Of a DNA stretch of 64,000 bases, positions 18,849-31,900 are shown piece by piece. Below the pieces are notes generated by a model. That model saw nothing but the letters and a program-made list of their open reading frames with translations. It was not told where the DNA came from and did not search any database. Within the stretch, counting starts at the first letter, position 1; every line of letters starts with the position of its first letter. The stretch is from Artocarpus heterophyllus (Eukaryota > Streptophyta > Magnoliopsida > Rosales > Moraceae), in assembly GCA_025403435.1 (NCBI GenBank), contig CM046332.1, forward strand, positions 8,053,903 to 8,117,902, given 5' to 3'. The position numbers and the translations under genes are program-made.

Positions 18849-21728
18849 ATTATAATAATATAGAACCGTATGTTAATATTATTATTAATGTTATAATGTA
18901 TTCATATTTATATTATATTATATTATATATTATATATATTATATTATATTATATATTATGTTATAATGCATAAACGGCAAATTGCCGTGTAAGTTAAAAA
19001 AAAAAAGGAAAGAAACGGTTGTAGCCGTGCAAAAAAAAAAAAGGAAAAAAAAAGAAAAAAAAGGGAAACTGAATTAGATTAGGATTAAGGTTTTCTACAC
19101 TTATCTAATCTCTTCTCCCTCATAATCATAAACCTATAAATATACCTCTAAGCCACCAAAACCTTTATTCTCTAAATTTCTAGCCAAAAAAAATTCTCTC
19201 TCCCTAAAATTTTCTTAGACACTCTCTCTTTCTTCTCCACGTTTTCTTCCCTTCTCTCCCTTAGTTTTCTGCAAACAATTGATTGAATATTGGGTTTTCA
19301 CTTAGATAAATTCAAGGGAATTGCAAAGAATCGTTTTGGAGGTAAGAAACTCATTCTAGACTATTGTTGAAATTTTGTTTCCTCTGTAATCCGACCCCTA
19401 TAACTTTGTCTACAAATTTCCGTTTGCACTAAAATTTTGGAATGATGTTTATGTATGTGTTATGTGATATTCCTCAAAACTTCACTTTATTTGGAATTTT
19501 CTATGCTGAGATATTAATTTTTTATTCTCTACCACTCGTAACCAAATTGTTACTGATCGGTATTTTGCACAAAAGTAGAGTCCATGTTTAAGGGGCAAAC
19601 GACCTTCAATTTGAACAAAATTTTACAGAGATATTCATGCACATGTTAAGTTATGATCTCGAAAATTTCACGGTTTTTTGACAAATATTTTATGAGTTCT
19701 TGAATTTTCTTTAAGATAGGTATATATGGCTATCTATTCAGTGAATTCGGTACTTCTTGTTTATGTGACCTATTTGTATAACTAAATAAATTTATTTACT
19801 AATGAGACTTTTTGTGGTACTGTATATATATGTTATTAGTTTTTCATAAAAATTATAGGGTTAAAGTAATTTTATTTTCATTATTGGAATTTTGTGATTG
19901 TGTGTTGCTCACTGCTTTAGGTAATTAGAGTTTGTTTGGTCTTTGAATTCTAATGCATGTTTTGAATTGTTGAAAATTTATTTGAAGCTAATTTTTGGAT
20001 ATGTTATAGTTTTGGTGTATTGTGTTAGTATTAGAATTATTATTATCATCACAGAGATTCTTTTATTGTATGTATTTCATGTCAATTGGTATTGAATTTT
20101 TTTTATGCCTTAAGTCTGCTTTTCATACAAACATCTGATAGCCGCCGTGTTTCATTAATTTTTGATTCTGTATTGCTCTATTTATATTTTTCCAATATTT
20201 TTCTCAAATACTAGACATCTTAAGTTTTCGTTTGGTTTTTGAATCGCTTTAATCGGAGTTTTCATTAAATAGTTATGATTTTTCGAAGTTGACCTTGAAA
20301 GCTGTATAGTTTTACACAGACCCGAAATTTAGATTGAATTTTGAGGACTTTTTCTTCATGACAATTATTGTCAAAATTTGTATGTAATATATCAAATTCT
20401 TTTTTTTTTTAGTCTAGTTTCTAATGCCACTGATTTTGACTGATTTGGAGTTAAGATGAAATTATTATGAATTTTTAAGTGAATAAAGGTCATTCTGCCT
20501 ACTTTTGGGAATTATGCCCTAGGTTCATAAATTGTGATTTTGTGCTTTTTGATATTATTATGTGATAAGGTGATGTTTAATGATAGTATGAGATGTTTTA
20601 TATTGCTAATAGTATTACTAGTGACATATGGTTAATATGAATGTTTGACATGAACACTCTAAAAGGCAAGCACACCAAGAACCATAGCAACGTCACCCAA
20701 GTTAAGGTTTAGTAAGCAAGCAAGACAAGTAAGTACATTCTCACCTGCAACATGATAAAAGTTTATGAAAAGGTTTTGAGAACATGTTTTATGATGATTC
20801 TTAAGTTTGTTTTTACATATGGTTTTTCTTATGAAAACTCTTGTCGCAACAAGAAAGTTTAACGAAAGTTTCAATGATAAGGTATGTTAAAAGTATATCT
20901 ATATATATGTATCACTTAATAAAGTGTTGCACACCCTATGTTTATATTTATGTTTATGATGTCCCAGATGTTGGACTTGTCATGTTTGGTTAGGGAATAG
21001 CTACCCCTCTCCTCTCAGACGGCGCGCCTATGATGATGATGTTTATGGTGCAACACTTGGGCCCTAAAGATAAAATGAATGAAATTTTTAATATGGATAA
21101 TGATAATGAAGAAATGTTCTATATAAAACTGTGCCAAGTGCATTATTATGTTAATGGTGACTATGATTATAATGTTTCATAAAGATGTTCATAAAATGTT
21201 TTATGTTGTGAGATAGAAAAGTGTACTTACTAAGCTTTTGCTTACTTAGTTTATAATCATGTTGCAGATAAAGGTAAGAGGATCATGGAATAAGTGGAGG
21301 GCGAAGACGAGCGTGCGGGCTAAGAATGATGGATTGGAAAGGGAAGAACGCCAAGAAAGAAAAAATTTTTTAAAACAATGTTTTTATTTCTTTGAATGCT
21401 TAAATTTCCACACTATTAAATAAAAAGACTTGTTTTACATTTATTTTGATTTTGTAAAAGTTTGAACTACCAAACTGTTTAAACAGATTTTAAAGTTTGT
21501 TTTAAAATTTTATTTGAATTATGGTTTTGTTAATTTGGCATTGATAAACTATTAAAAAAAAGATTTGAAATATTTAGAATATTTTTTTTAAAATAGAAAA
21601 AAAATTATATGCATGGATCATGGGATATGTTTATCAAATTGTGTTTAAATTTAAATAGTTTATCTTAAAAGTAATGATAACAAGGATGAAAGTAACGACA
21701 TCTGTGACGTCCGTAAGGGGGCGTTATA
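18849..21728 (+). repeat. Gypsy II 5' LTR (left-truncated)
   Basis: Collinear with the 3' LTR from about 26650 onwards and lacking its first 440 or so bases. It starts within a TA-rich tract adjoining the copia remnant. It holds a CT-rich leader (about 19190-19265), a candidate splice donor GGAG|GTAAG at 19342, the TGACATGAACACTC block (20647) and a candidate acceptor GTTGCAG at 21267. It ends GTTATA, where the 3' copy has ATTACA. Confidence 0.85.
18895..18965. repeat. TATTATA-type AT microsatellite in the 5' LTR
   Basis: Irregular ATTATATTATATA repeat. The corresponding tract in the 3' LTR (about 26605-26785) differs in length and composition, as expected of a fast-changing microsatellite. 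Confidence 0.8.
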
Positions 21729-21732
21729 GCTA

Positions 21733-21743
21733 TGGTATCAGAG
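21733..21743 (+). promoter_or_regulatory. Gypsy II primer-binding site
   Basis: TGGTATCAGAG follows the LTR end by four bases; the next base is A instead of C. The duplicated leader carries TTGTATCAGAG at the equivalent place (about 29537), a one-base change. Confidence 0.85.
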
Positions 21744-23500
21744 AGGGCTTTCGTTTCCAATACAAACCACCACAAGTCAGTTCAAGTCCTCCAAGTAAGT
21801 GTATTTTAAGTTAATTGCATGAATTTAAGTTTGATGATAAGTATAAGATTTAGTTGTTTTATGATAAATGCCCTAGTGTATAATTTAGTAGTGAAATCCT
21901 ATCTCATTCCCATAATTTGAGGTTCCTTCCTAAGCTTGTGATTCTTTTAGAAAGAACTCAAAACCAATGGTTATGGTTAGATTAATTATATGGTTGAATT
22001 GGACTCAAGGGACAAAACAATATGAAGGAATAGAATGTGAAAGAAAGTATTGAACTTCCTGTATGGAGAATAAGTTTCTAATCGTAAGTTAATGGAAATT
22101 ATGATATAGAATGACCTAAATGAATTTGCATGACTGTGAGGATTTGGAAGTCTTATATCATGTAAGAAATAATGTGGCATAAAAGGCTAGAGTTGTTGAT
22201 ATTCAGAGCAAATATGCCTATGATAAATTCTTGGTGATGCAACCTATATAATTCTCATAAGTGGGCTAGATTAATATGGAATACGAAGTGCTGGAAGGAA
22301 ATACTAATTTCTTGAGGTAATACAAGAGAGCTTAGGGATCCAATGATATGGTGTCCAACATAGTTTAATGATGAACTTTTTGGTCCACTAGAAATATTGC
22401 TAAGTCAAAGAATTTTTAAGTTGACTTATTTAGGTTTACATATACTTTCATGTGGAAATAGCGATAGTTTTTACAACTGATGCGAGGTGTTTGGAAGAGT
22501 TAATTTGACAGTGATTTTGAGGATATATATAGTTTGATTATAAAGGAATTCATTAATGGATGTGTTTTATAATTTGAGTGTTAAACATGAAATATAAGCA
22601 TGTATATTATTGGATGAGGTAATTGTCTGTATGTAAATTATTGGAGTTGCTAGAGGATTTTATTGCTATTGCAATGGAAAGAAAGGGATTTGAAATGTAA
22701 GTTACTTCATGGTTAGGAGTGGACCCATTATATTCTAATGGAAATCAAGTTAGTCGAACAACGTGTTATAGTGATCTATTATTGGATGAATGATATGCAA
22801 TAATAAGTTGATGAATTTTCTTGAGGTTAGAATAGGAACCATGATGTTAATATTTATAGGACTAAAGAATCGGGATGGTGTTGAAGAAAGTATTATGATG
22901 AAAAGAGAGTGAGGATAGTGGAATGATATGAAAGTGGAAAAAAATAAGGAAACTATAAGATAGGGATTCACTACAACAACACCCTCTGGGAAACGATGGT
23001 GTCTACTCATTAATTGCATGCAGTTCTTTTACAGTTACTGAAAGATAACTCTTTGTCGATCATATTGTAATGAACGTGTATGACTATGATATGGTTCTCA
23101 GGATGAATTTCCTAAGTATAATGTTTTATTGAATACTGAAGACAAAAGATGATTCTTCATCCAAAAAGTGAAGAAAGATTCATATTTGTGGGAGAGTCAA
23201 GAAGCCAAATATGTTTTTGTTAGTTGTGAAGGCAAGAAAGCTGCTAGCAAGTGACTGTATAAGTTATTCAGCGAACATCATAGATAAAAGTTAAGAAGAA
23301 AGACAAAGATTGAAGATGTTTCGGAGGTTCAAGAATTTCCAAAGGTAATTTCTGAATGACCTATCAAGCTTACCTTCAGATAAAGAAATCAAAATTGAGA
23401 TCGAATTCGCTCCAGTACATATTTGTTTTTTAAGGCACCGTAAGGAATGTTTCCAGCTAAATCGAAAGGTTGCATTCCCAATTAAAGAAAACATCTTAGC
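21744..23500 (+). other. Gypsy II leader and decayed gag region
   Basis: No continuous frame and no recognisable zinc knuckle. The first part (to 22488) is repeated at 29544-30294. The word CACTACAACAA at 22979 resembles a DNA-transposon end but has no partner. Reading frames on the minus strand (21986-22180, 22750-23019) are short and have no domain. Confidence 0.5.
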
Positions 23501-26170
23501 AAGGGTTTCATTCGACCAAAACACTTACCATGGGGAGCATCGGTTTTCATTATAAAGAGGAAGGATAGTTCCATGAGATTATGCATCCACTATCAGGAGC
23601 TGAACAACGTGAGAATTAAGAACAAGTACCCATTGCTCAAATTGATGATTTGTTAGAACAATATAAAGGTGTGTTTGTATACTCGTGGATAGATTTATGG
23701 TGGGGATATCATCAGTTGAAGATAATAGAAGAAGATATTTTTAAGACAGCCTTTTTGGTCGAGATATGTTAATGAATTTGTGGTTGTAACTTTGGTTAAT
23801 CAAATGAACCAACAGCCTTTATGGACCTAATGAATCGGGTATTCAAAGCTTACCCTGATGAATTTGTTATAGTGTTTATCGATGATATTTTGGTGTATTT
23901 GAAGAGTCAGGAAGAGTATGTTGAGCATTTGAGGATTGTGCTAGAGACCCTAAAGAGACATAAGATGTATACAAGGTTTTCTAAGTGTGAGTTTTGGCTC
24001 GATAACATATCTTTCTTGGCTTATATGCGTCAAAGGATGGAATAATGGTGGATCATTCTATAGTCAAAGCTGTTTTAAATTAGAAGCAACTAAAGAATGT
24101 AAGTAAGATAAGAAGTTTCTTAGGATTAGTTAGTTATTTTCAGAAGTTTATAGAGGATTTCTTTAGGATAGCGACGGCCCTCACAAACCTAATGTGTAAA
24201 GGAAAGAGTTGAATGGACAGATGTATGTGAGAAGAACTTTCAAGAATTAAAGAAAAAGTTGACTATAATTCCAGTCTTGGTTACTTCAGAAGTGAATGAT
24301 AAATTCGTGACTTACAGTGATGCTTCTATGATGGACCTTGGCAATGTATTGATGCAGAGTGATAGAGTGATCACTTATGCCCCAAGACAACTAAAGGATT
24401 ATGAGATGAACTGTCCCGCTCATGACCTTGAGTTGGTAGCTATGGTTTTCACGCTAAAGATCTAGAGGCACTATTTTATGGTGTCCAATGTAAGATCTTC
24501 ACCGATTATCAAAGTTTAAAGTATATCTACACCTAGAAGGACCGAATATAAGGCAGTAGAGATGGTTAGAACTAATAAAGGAGTTTAATTGTGAAATCTT
24601 ATATAATCAAGCAAGATGAATTGGATAAGTTGATGCTTTAAGTAGGGAGACTATTGTACCATTGATGCTATTGTAATCGAGGCCTCAACCTCTAAGGAAG
24701 GAAATTATGGTCTTTGATTTAGAACTTATGACAGGGCAACTCTTAGCATTGACTGATGAGATTCAAGTAATTGAAACAAAGATGCCAGTCTAGCAATGAT
24801 CAAGCGAGAAATAAAAGAAGGAAGATGTGAGGAATTTTGAGTTACTGATGATGGAACGTTATGTCTCAAAGATTTCTTACTTGTTTTCAAAGTTAACGGT
24901 TTAAGGAAAGGATATAGATTCATGATACTCACTTATTCAATTCAACCAAGTATGACAAAGATGTACAACGAGTTAAGGTTCAGTTTCTAGTGGTTTGAAG
25001 TGAAGCATGATGTTGCAAGGTATGTAAAGAAATGTTTGACATGCTAGCAAGTTAAAGCTAAACACCAACTATCTTGCAGTGAATTGCAGTCAATATAGAC
25101 ATCGAAATGGAAATAGAAAGAAATTTCAATGGATGTTGTCACAAGATTGCTAAGAACTGCAAATGGATTTGATGCTATTTGGGTAATTATTGATCAACCG
25201 ACAAAGATGGCATACCTCATTCACATCCAAAATCAATCACTCTATAAAGCGGGTAGCAGAATTTTATGTCAAGGAAATAGTGAGACTTTATGGAATTTCT
25301 AAGACTATCATTTATGATCATGACGGCAAGTTCACATGCAAATTTTGGGAAAGTATACAAACTACAATGGGAACTAGGTTACACTTAAGCCAGCTTTTTC
25401 ATCCTCAGACTGATGGCCAAACGGAGAAGATGAATTTGAGTTTAGACGAAATGCTTCATGCTTGTACCCTTAGTTACAAGACTAGAAAGTGAAAAATGTT
25501 TTCGTTAATAGAATTCACTTATAACAACAACTATCAGATAACGATAGGAATGACAGCTTATGAGGCTTTATATGGATGGAAATGCAGATTGCCTTTATGT
25601 TCGCACGAAGCTGGTAAAAAGAAGATGATGGAAAGCGATGACAGCGAAAAGTTATGCCGATAAAAGTTATGGTAAAGTTAATACGTAAAAGAATTGAAAC
25701 TACTCAAAGTCGACAGAAGAGTTATGCTGATAAAAAGAGAAGGCCCTTGGAATTCGCTGTAGGCGATTCTGTATTCTTAAAAGTTGCAAAAATGAAGGAA
25801 GATATGAGAATCGAAAGAAAGGCAAGCTGAACTAAGGTTATCGGATTTTGTAAAATTGTGAAGTGGATAGGCAAGGTAACTTATCAATGGAGTTTACAAT
25901 CAAAGATGTCATCCACTCACGACACATTTTAAGTTTCGATGTTAAAAAAGTATGCCTCAGATCCTATGTATGTGATAAAGCCGTAGATGATTGAAATACA
26001 AGAAGAACTCAGTTATGAAGAAAAGCAAGTTGGGATTTTAGATCTGAAAACTAAAATCGTAAGGAATAAAGAGATTCTGTTGATTAAGGTTTTATAGTGA
26101 ATCACAAGGTCAAAGAAGCTACATGGGAATGTGAAGATGAAATGAGAGCCAAGTATCCGCAACTATTCTG
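23500..26170 (+). pseudogene. Gypsy II pol (RT, RNase H, integrase), heavily frameshifted
   Basis: RT begins around 23520 ([20 protein letters not shown]). After several frame changes an ungapped piece, 23821-24045, reads MDLMNRVFKAYPDEFVIVFI with an intact FIDDIL signature at 23875 onwards. RNase H appears at 24259-24465 (TYSDASMMDLGNVLM and HDLELVAMVF, Asp and Glu kept). Integrase pieces follow at 25190-25492 (VKEIVRLYGISKTIIYDHDG, LFHPQTDGQTEKMN). The C-terminal part reads RPLEFAVGDSVFLKV near 25740 and ends in ATWECEDEMRAKYPQLF near 26120-26168. It is more frameshifted than gypsy I but, unlike it, keeps the catalytic FIDD. Confidence 0.85.
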
Positions 26171-26207
26171 AGTTTCGAGGACGAAACTCTTATAAGGTGG
26201 GGGGAAT

Positions 26208-29200
26208 TGTAACACCCGCCATTTTTTATGCAACGGTTAATGATTGATATATAACGATGTTAAGTAATTTCTTTATGATATAATGCTACTGATCATTTTA
26301 TTTTGAGTATGATGACAGGTGACGGCCTCGTGGGATCGATGTGTTCAGGATTTTCATGTCAAAAATGATGATAAGTTTAAAGTATTTTTTTTTTTTGTAA
26401 AAGAGTTTTCAACTTACTCTAAATTTATAATCTTTATAATGCTCTAGAGTTATATATACCTTAAAGTTAAATTCTTGATGATGACATGAATGTTGTCGCA
26501 TATTTTTTTATTTTTATAACATTAATTATGTCATGATAACTACATGTGTAATATTATTTTGGGTTATAGAATAAATAATATTGTTGTGTATAAATAATTT
26601 TGTATTACAATTATATTATATTACACTATTATATTATATAATATTATAATATATTATATTATAATAATATAGAACGGTATGTTAATATTATTATTTATGT
26701 TATAATATATTCATATTTATATTATATTATATTATATATTATATATTATATATTATATATTATATTATATATTATATTATAATGCATAAACAACAAATTG
26801 CCGTGTAAGTTAAAAAAAAAAAGGAAAGAAACGATTGTAGCCGTGCAAAAAAAAAAAAGAAAAAAAAGGGAAACTGAATTAGATTAGGATTAAGGTTTTC
26901 TACACTTATCTAATCCCTTCTTCCTCATAATCATAAACCTATAAATATACCTCTAAGCCACCAAAGCCTTCATTCTCTAAATTTCTAGCCAAAGAAAATT
27001 CTCTCTCCCTAAAATTTTCTTAGACACTCTTTATTTCTTCTCCACATTTTCTTCCCTTCTCTCCCTTAGCTTTCTACAAACAATTGCTTGAAATATTGGG
27101 TTTTCACTTAGATAAATTCAAGGGAATTGCAAAGAATCATTTTGAAGATAAGAAACTCATTCTAGACTATTGTTGAAATTTTGTTTCCTTTGTAATCTAA
27201 CCCCCATAACTTTGTCTACAAATTTCCGTTTACTCTGAAATTTTAGTATGATTTATGTACGTGTTATTTGATATTCCTCAAAATTTCACGTTATTTAGAA
27301 TTTTCTATGCTAAGATATTAATTTTTTATTCTCTACCACTCATAACCAAATTGTTGCTGATCAGTATTTTGCACAAAAGTATAGTCCATGTTTAATGGGC
27401 AAACAACCTTTGAGTTGAACGAAATTTTACAGAGATATTCATGCATATGTTAAGTTATAATATGGAAAAATTCATGGTTATTTGATGAATATTTTATGAG
27501 TTCTTGAATTTTCTTTAAGATAGGTTTATATGGCTATCTATTTAGTAAATTCGGCACTTCTTGTTTATGTGACCTATTTGTATAGCTAAAAAAATTTATT
27601 TGCTAATGAGATTTTTTGTGGTGATGTATATATAAGTTATTACATTGTCATAAAAATTATAGGGTTAAAGTAATTTTATTTTAATTATTAGAATTTTGTG
27701 ATCGTATGTTGCTCACTGCTTTAGGTAATTAGAGTTTGTTTGGTCTTTGAATTATAATGCATGTTTTGAGTTGTTGAAAATTTATTTGAAGCTAATTTTT
27801 AGATATGTTATAGTTTTGGTGTATTGTGTTAGTATTAGAATTATTATATCATCACAAAGATTCTTTTATTGTATGTATTTTATGTCAATTGGTATTGAAT
27901 TTTTTTTATGCCTTAAGTCTGGTTTTCATACAAACATCTGATAGCCACTGTGTTTCAGTAATTTTTGATTCTACATTGCTCTATTTATATTTTCTTATAT
28001 TTTTCTCAAATACTAGACATCTTAAGCCTTCGTTTGGTTTTTGAATTGCTTTAATCAGAGTTTTCATTAAATAGTTATGATTTTTTGAAGTTGACCCTAA
28101 AAGTTGTATAGTTTTACACAGACCCAAAATTTAGATTGAATTTTGAGGACTTTTTCTTCATGTAAATTATTGTCAAAATTTGCGTGTAATATATATTAAA
28201 TTCTTTGTTTTTGAGTCTAGTTTCTAATGCCACTGCTTTTCACTGATTTGGAGTTAAGATGCAATTATTATGAATTTTTAAGTGAATAAAGGTCATTCTG
28301 CCTACTTTTGAGAATTATGCCCTAGGTTCATAAATTGTGATTTTGTGCTTTTTCATATTATTACGTGATAAGGTGATGTTTAATGATAGTATGAGATGTT
28401 ATATATTGCTAATAGTATTACTAGTGACTTATCATTAATATGAATGTTTGACATGAACACTCCAAAAGGCGAGCACACTGAGAACCATAGCAACGTCACC
28501 CAATTAAGGTTTAGTAAGCAAGCAAGACAAGTAAGTACATTCTCACTTGCAACATGATAAAAGTTTATGAAAAGGTTTTGAGAACATTTTTTATGATGAT
28601 TCTTAAGTTTGTTTTTACATATGGTTTTTCTTATGAAAACTCTTGTTGTAACAAGAAAGTTTAACGAAAGTTTCAATGATAAGTTATGTTAAAAGTATAT
28701 CTATACATACGTATCACTTAATAAAGTGTTGCACACCCTATATTTATGTTTGTGTTTATAATGTCCCAAAGGTTGGACTTGTCATATTTGGTTTGGGATT
28801 AACTACCCCTCTCCTCTCATGACGGCGCGCCTATGATGATGATGCTTATGGTGCAACACTTGGGCCCTAAAGATAAAATGAATGAAGTTTTTAATATGGA
28901 TAATGATAATGAAGATATGTTCTATATAAAACTGTGCCAAGTGCACTATTATGTTAATGATGCTTATGATTATGACGTTTCATAAAGATGTTCATAAAAT
29001 GTTTTATGTTGTGAGATAGAAAAGTGTACTTACTAAGCTTTTGCTTACTTAATTTATAATCATGTTGCAGATAAAGGTAAGAGGATCATGGAATAGGTGG
29101 AGGGTGAAGATGGGCATGTGGCCTAAGAATGATGGATTAGAAACGAAAGAACGCCAATAAAGAAATTTTTTTTTAAAACAATGATTTTATTTCTTTGAAT

Positions 29201-29532
29201 GCTTAAATTTTTGCTCTATTAAGTAAAAAGACTTGTTTTATATTGATTTTGATTTTGCAAAAGTTTGAACTACCAAATTGTTTAAACAGATTTTAAAGTT
29301 GTTTTGAAATTTTATTTGAATTATGGTTTTGTTAATTTGGCATTGATAAATTATTAAAAAAGAGATTTGAAGTATTTGGAATATTTTTTTTAAAATAGAA
29401 AAAAAAATTTATATACATGGATCATGGGATATGTTTATCAAATTGTGTTTAAATTTAAATAGTTTATCCTAAAAGTAATGATAACAAGGATGAAAGTAAC
29501 GACATCTGTGACGTCCGTAAGGGGGCATTACA
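26208..29532 (+). repeat. Gypsy II 3' LTR (complete)
   Basis: 3,325 bases from TGTAACACCCGCC to GGCATTACA. The first 440 bases have no counterpart in the truncated 5' LTR but match the LTR fragment at 2931 onwards. Just upstream, TTTCGAGGACGAAACT (about 26172) is the usual end of Tekay-type pol. Differences from the 5' LTR are frequent enough to suggest an old insertion. Confidence 0.88.
26605..26785. repeat. TATTATA-type AT microsatellite in the 3' LTR
   Basis: A long irregular array of ATTATATTA and TATATTA words. The break that truncated the 5' LTR falls in the matching tract. Confidence 0.8.
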
Positions 29533-30294
29533 ACTATTGTATCAGAGAGGGTTTTTGTTTCCAATACAAACCACCACACGTCAGTTCAAGTCCTCCAAGT
29601 AAGTGTATTTTAAGTTAATTGGATGAATTTAAGTTTGATGATAAGTATAAGATTTAGTTGTTTTATGATAAATGCCCAAGTGTATAATTTAGTAGTGAAA
29701 TCCTATCTCATTCCCATAATTTGAGGTTCTTTCCTAAGCTTGTGATTCTTTTAGAAAGAACTCAAAACCAATGGTCATGGTTAGATTAATTATATGGTTG
29801 AATTGGACTCAAGGGACAAAACAATGTGAAGGAATAGAATGTGAAAGAAAGTATTGAACTTCCTATATGGAGAATAAGTTTCTAATCGTAAGTTAATGGA
29901 AATTAAGATATAGAATGACCTAAATGAATTTGCATGACTGTGAGGATTTGGAAGTCTTCTATCATGTAAGAAATAATGTGGCATAAAAGGCTAGAGTTGT
30001 TGATATTAAGAGCAAATATGCCTATGATAAATTCTTGGTGATGCAACCCATATAATTCTCATAAGTGGGCTAGATTAATATGGAATACGAAGTGCTGGAA
30101 GGAAATACTAATTTCTTGAGGTAATACAAGAGAGCTTAGGGATCCAATGATATGGTGTCCAACATAGTTTAAGTGATGATCTTTTGGGTCCACTAGAAAT
30201 ATTGCTAAGTCAAAGAATTTGTAAGTTGAATTATTTAGGTTTACATATACTTTCATGTGGAAATAGCGATAGTTTTTACAACTGATACAAGGTG
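29533..30294 (+). repeat. Second copy of the gypsy II leader
   Basis: Matches 21729-22488 with sparse differences, including the PBS-like word, the AAACCACCACA(A/C)GTCAGTTCAAG block and the GGATCCAATGATATGGTGTCC block. The match ends at 30294 within GGTGTTT, where a 12-base repeat GTTTTTACAACT (30272-30283 and 30294-30305) marks the joint to the next LTR. Confidence 0.85.
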
Positions 30295-30305
30295 TTTTTA
30301 CAACT

Positions 30306-31900
30306 AATATATAGGGTTTCCCATTTTTGTAAGTTAAACTATGGAAGGTATGAACTAAACGGTTGACTCTCCCCCAATCCTCTCCACCTTCCACATGATT
30401 TGGCCTCAATCTCAGTCAAAAAATTCTAATATTTTGGGGAGACTATAATTTCTTTATGCCATTCTCATTTTTCATGTAAACGTTTTTCTCTCTCTCTATT
30501 TTCTCAGAAACACTCCCTCTTTTTCCTCATGATTTCTCCTCTCCTTCTTCTCCTTATTTTCCTGAGAATATTTGGATGAAATATTGAAATTTTTTTGGTT
30601 GAATTCGAAGGAGTTTGAGAAGAAAATTGTTCAAGGTAAGAACTCTTTTTTTTCGATATTTCTAAAATGTATATCTCTTCTTCATCCGACTGCCATAACT
30701 TTGTCTAGGAATTTTATTTCGCTCTGAAATTTTACCATGATGTTCATATATGTGTTATGTAATGGTCCTCCAAGTCTCACATTATTTTGAATTTTTTTCA
30801 TTAAGATATGAATTTTCTACCTTCTACCACTTACAGTAAAATGTTGCTTTTTTATTATGTTGCTCAAAAATATGGTTTTAGTTCAAGGGGTAAAAATGCT
30901 TTGATTTTTACAAAATTTGGTAAATATGTTCATGTATATGTTATGTTATGGACTGGTAAGTTTGGGGATGATTTGATGAGTATTTTATGTGTTTTGGAAT
31001 TTTCATTAAGACTAGGTTTAGAAACTGTTTTATCGGTAAATTGTTGAACTCTTATTGTGTGATGTTTTGTATGACTAAATGATTTTATTTGATGGCTAGA
31101 ATTTTTGAGGTACTGTATTTGTGTGTTAATACAATGTCATAAGAATTTTGAGACCTAAATAAATTTTTTTTGATTGTTTGAAAATGATAAACTCATGTAA
31201 CTCACTGCTTAATATGATGGAAGTTAGTATTACTACTGATTTCAAATGTGCATTTTGACCCACTCCGATTTTTTTTGAAGCCAATTTTTGGATATATTAG
31301 AGTTCTATATGTCTATTATATGTCTTAATTTTTGTATATTTTTCTATAATGTCAAAATGTGTTAAATGGACCTGAGTTTGAAGTTGTTCACTGCCTGTCT
31401 GTTGCTGGCAGATTTAGTGTCATGAAATATGTGATTTATTTATATTGTTAAATGGAATTATTATGACTAATAAAAATCATCGTAATATGTTTATGTATTA
31501 ACTTTGTCCTTGTCAAATGTGGTGCTCAAATTATGTGTAAATGTTGAGTTATTAAGTTTTGAATTCATGGAGGTCAGTGATGCATGTTGTGTTGATGGTT
31601 TTATTTGATGTTTTAATATTGATGAAATGTTTTATGAAATTGATGTTTTCAAGAGAGGAAAGGATATGTGATGAAATATGTTATTGGAAGAGGTTATGAA
31701 GTGTTGATGATTTCATGGTTTGTTGAAAATATAAGTTAATTGCCTTTTTCTTTTTAATGAATGTATGCCATGAACACATTATGAAGAGAGCACATCGAGA
31801 CCGCAGCGTCATCACCGACAAAATTAAGGTTAAGTAAGCTAGCTAAAAAAGGTAAGTACATTCTCACCTGTAACATGATATGTTTTATATGGTTTGAAAT
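30306..31900 (+). mobile_element. Gypsy-type LTR B, left part
   Basis: Diverged relative of the gypsy II LTR: CT-rich leader (about 30485-30560), TTGAATTCGAAGGAGTTTGAG, candidate splice donor TTCAAG|GTAAG at 30636, and a diverged GCCATGAACACATTATGAAG block near 31768. It is left-truncated at the joint with the gypsy II leader. The LTR is split at 31900/41001 by the complete element at 31901-41000, with GAAAT duplicated on both sides. Confidence 0.8.

Larger units (their letters stand above)
18849..30294 (+). mobile_element. Ty3/gypsy chromovirus element II, LTR-internal-LTR-leader arrangement
   Basis: 5' LTR 18849-21728 (left-truncated), PBS 21733-21743, degraded gag-pol interior to about 26170, polypurine-like AAGGTGGGGGGAAT, 3' LTR 26208-29532, then a second copy of the leader (29533-30294) that repeats 21729-22488 almost base for base. 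A single element cannot have leader sequence after its 3' LTR, so this is a tandem array sharing the middle LTR, or an unequal-recombination product, later cut at 30294. Confidence 0.85.

Noticed and set aside
22979..22989. CACTACAACAA as a DNA-transposon end inside gypsy II
   Set aside because: No matching inverted end, subterminal repeats or target duplication nearby. Eleven bases are not enough.
24726..24932. Minus-strand frame within gypsy II pol
   Set aside because: Shadow of the plus-strand pol sequence; no domain.
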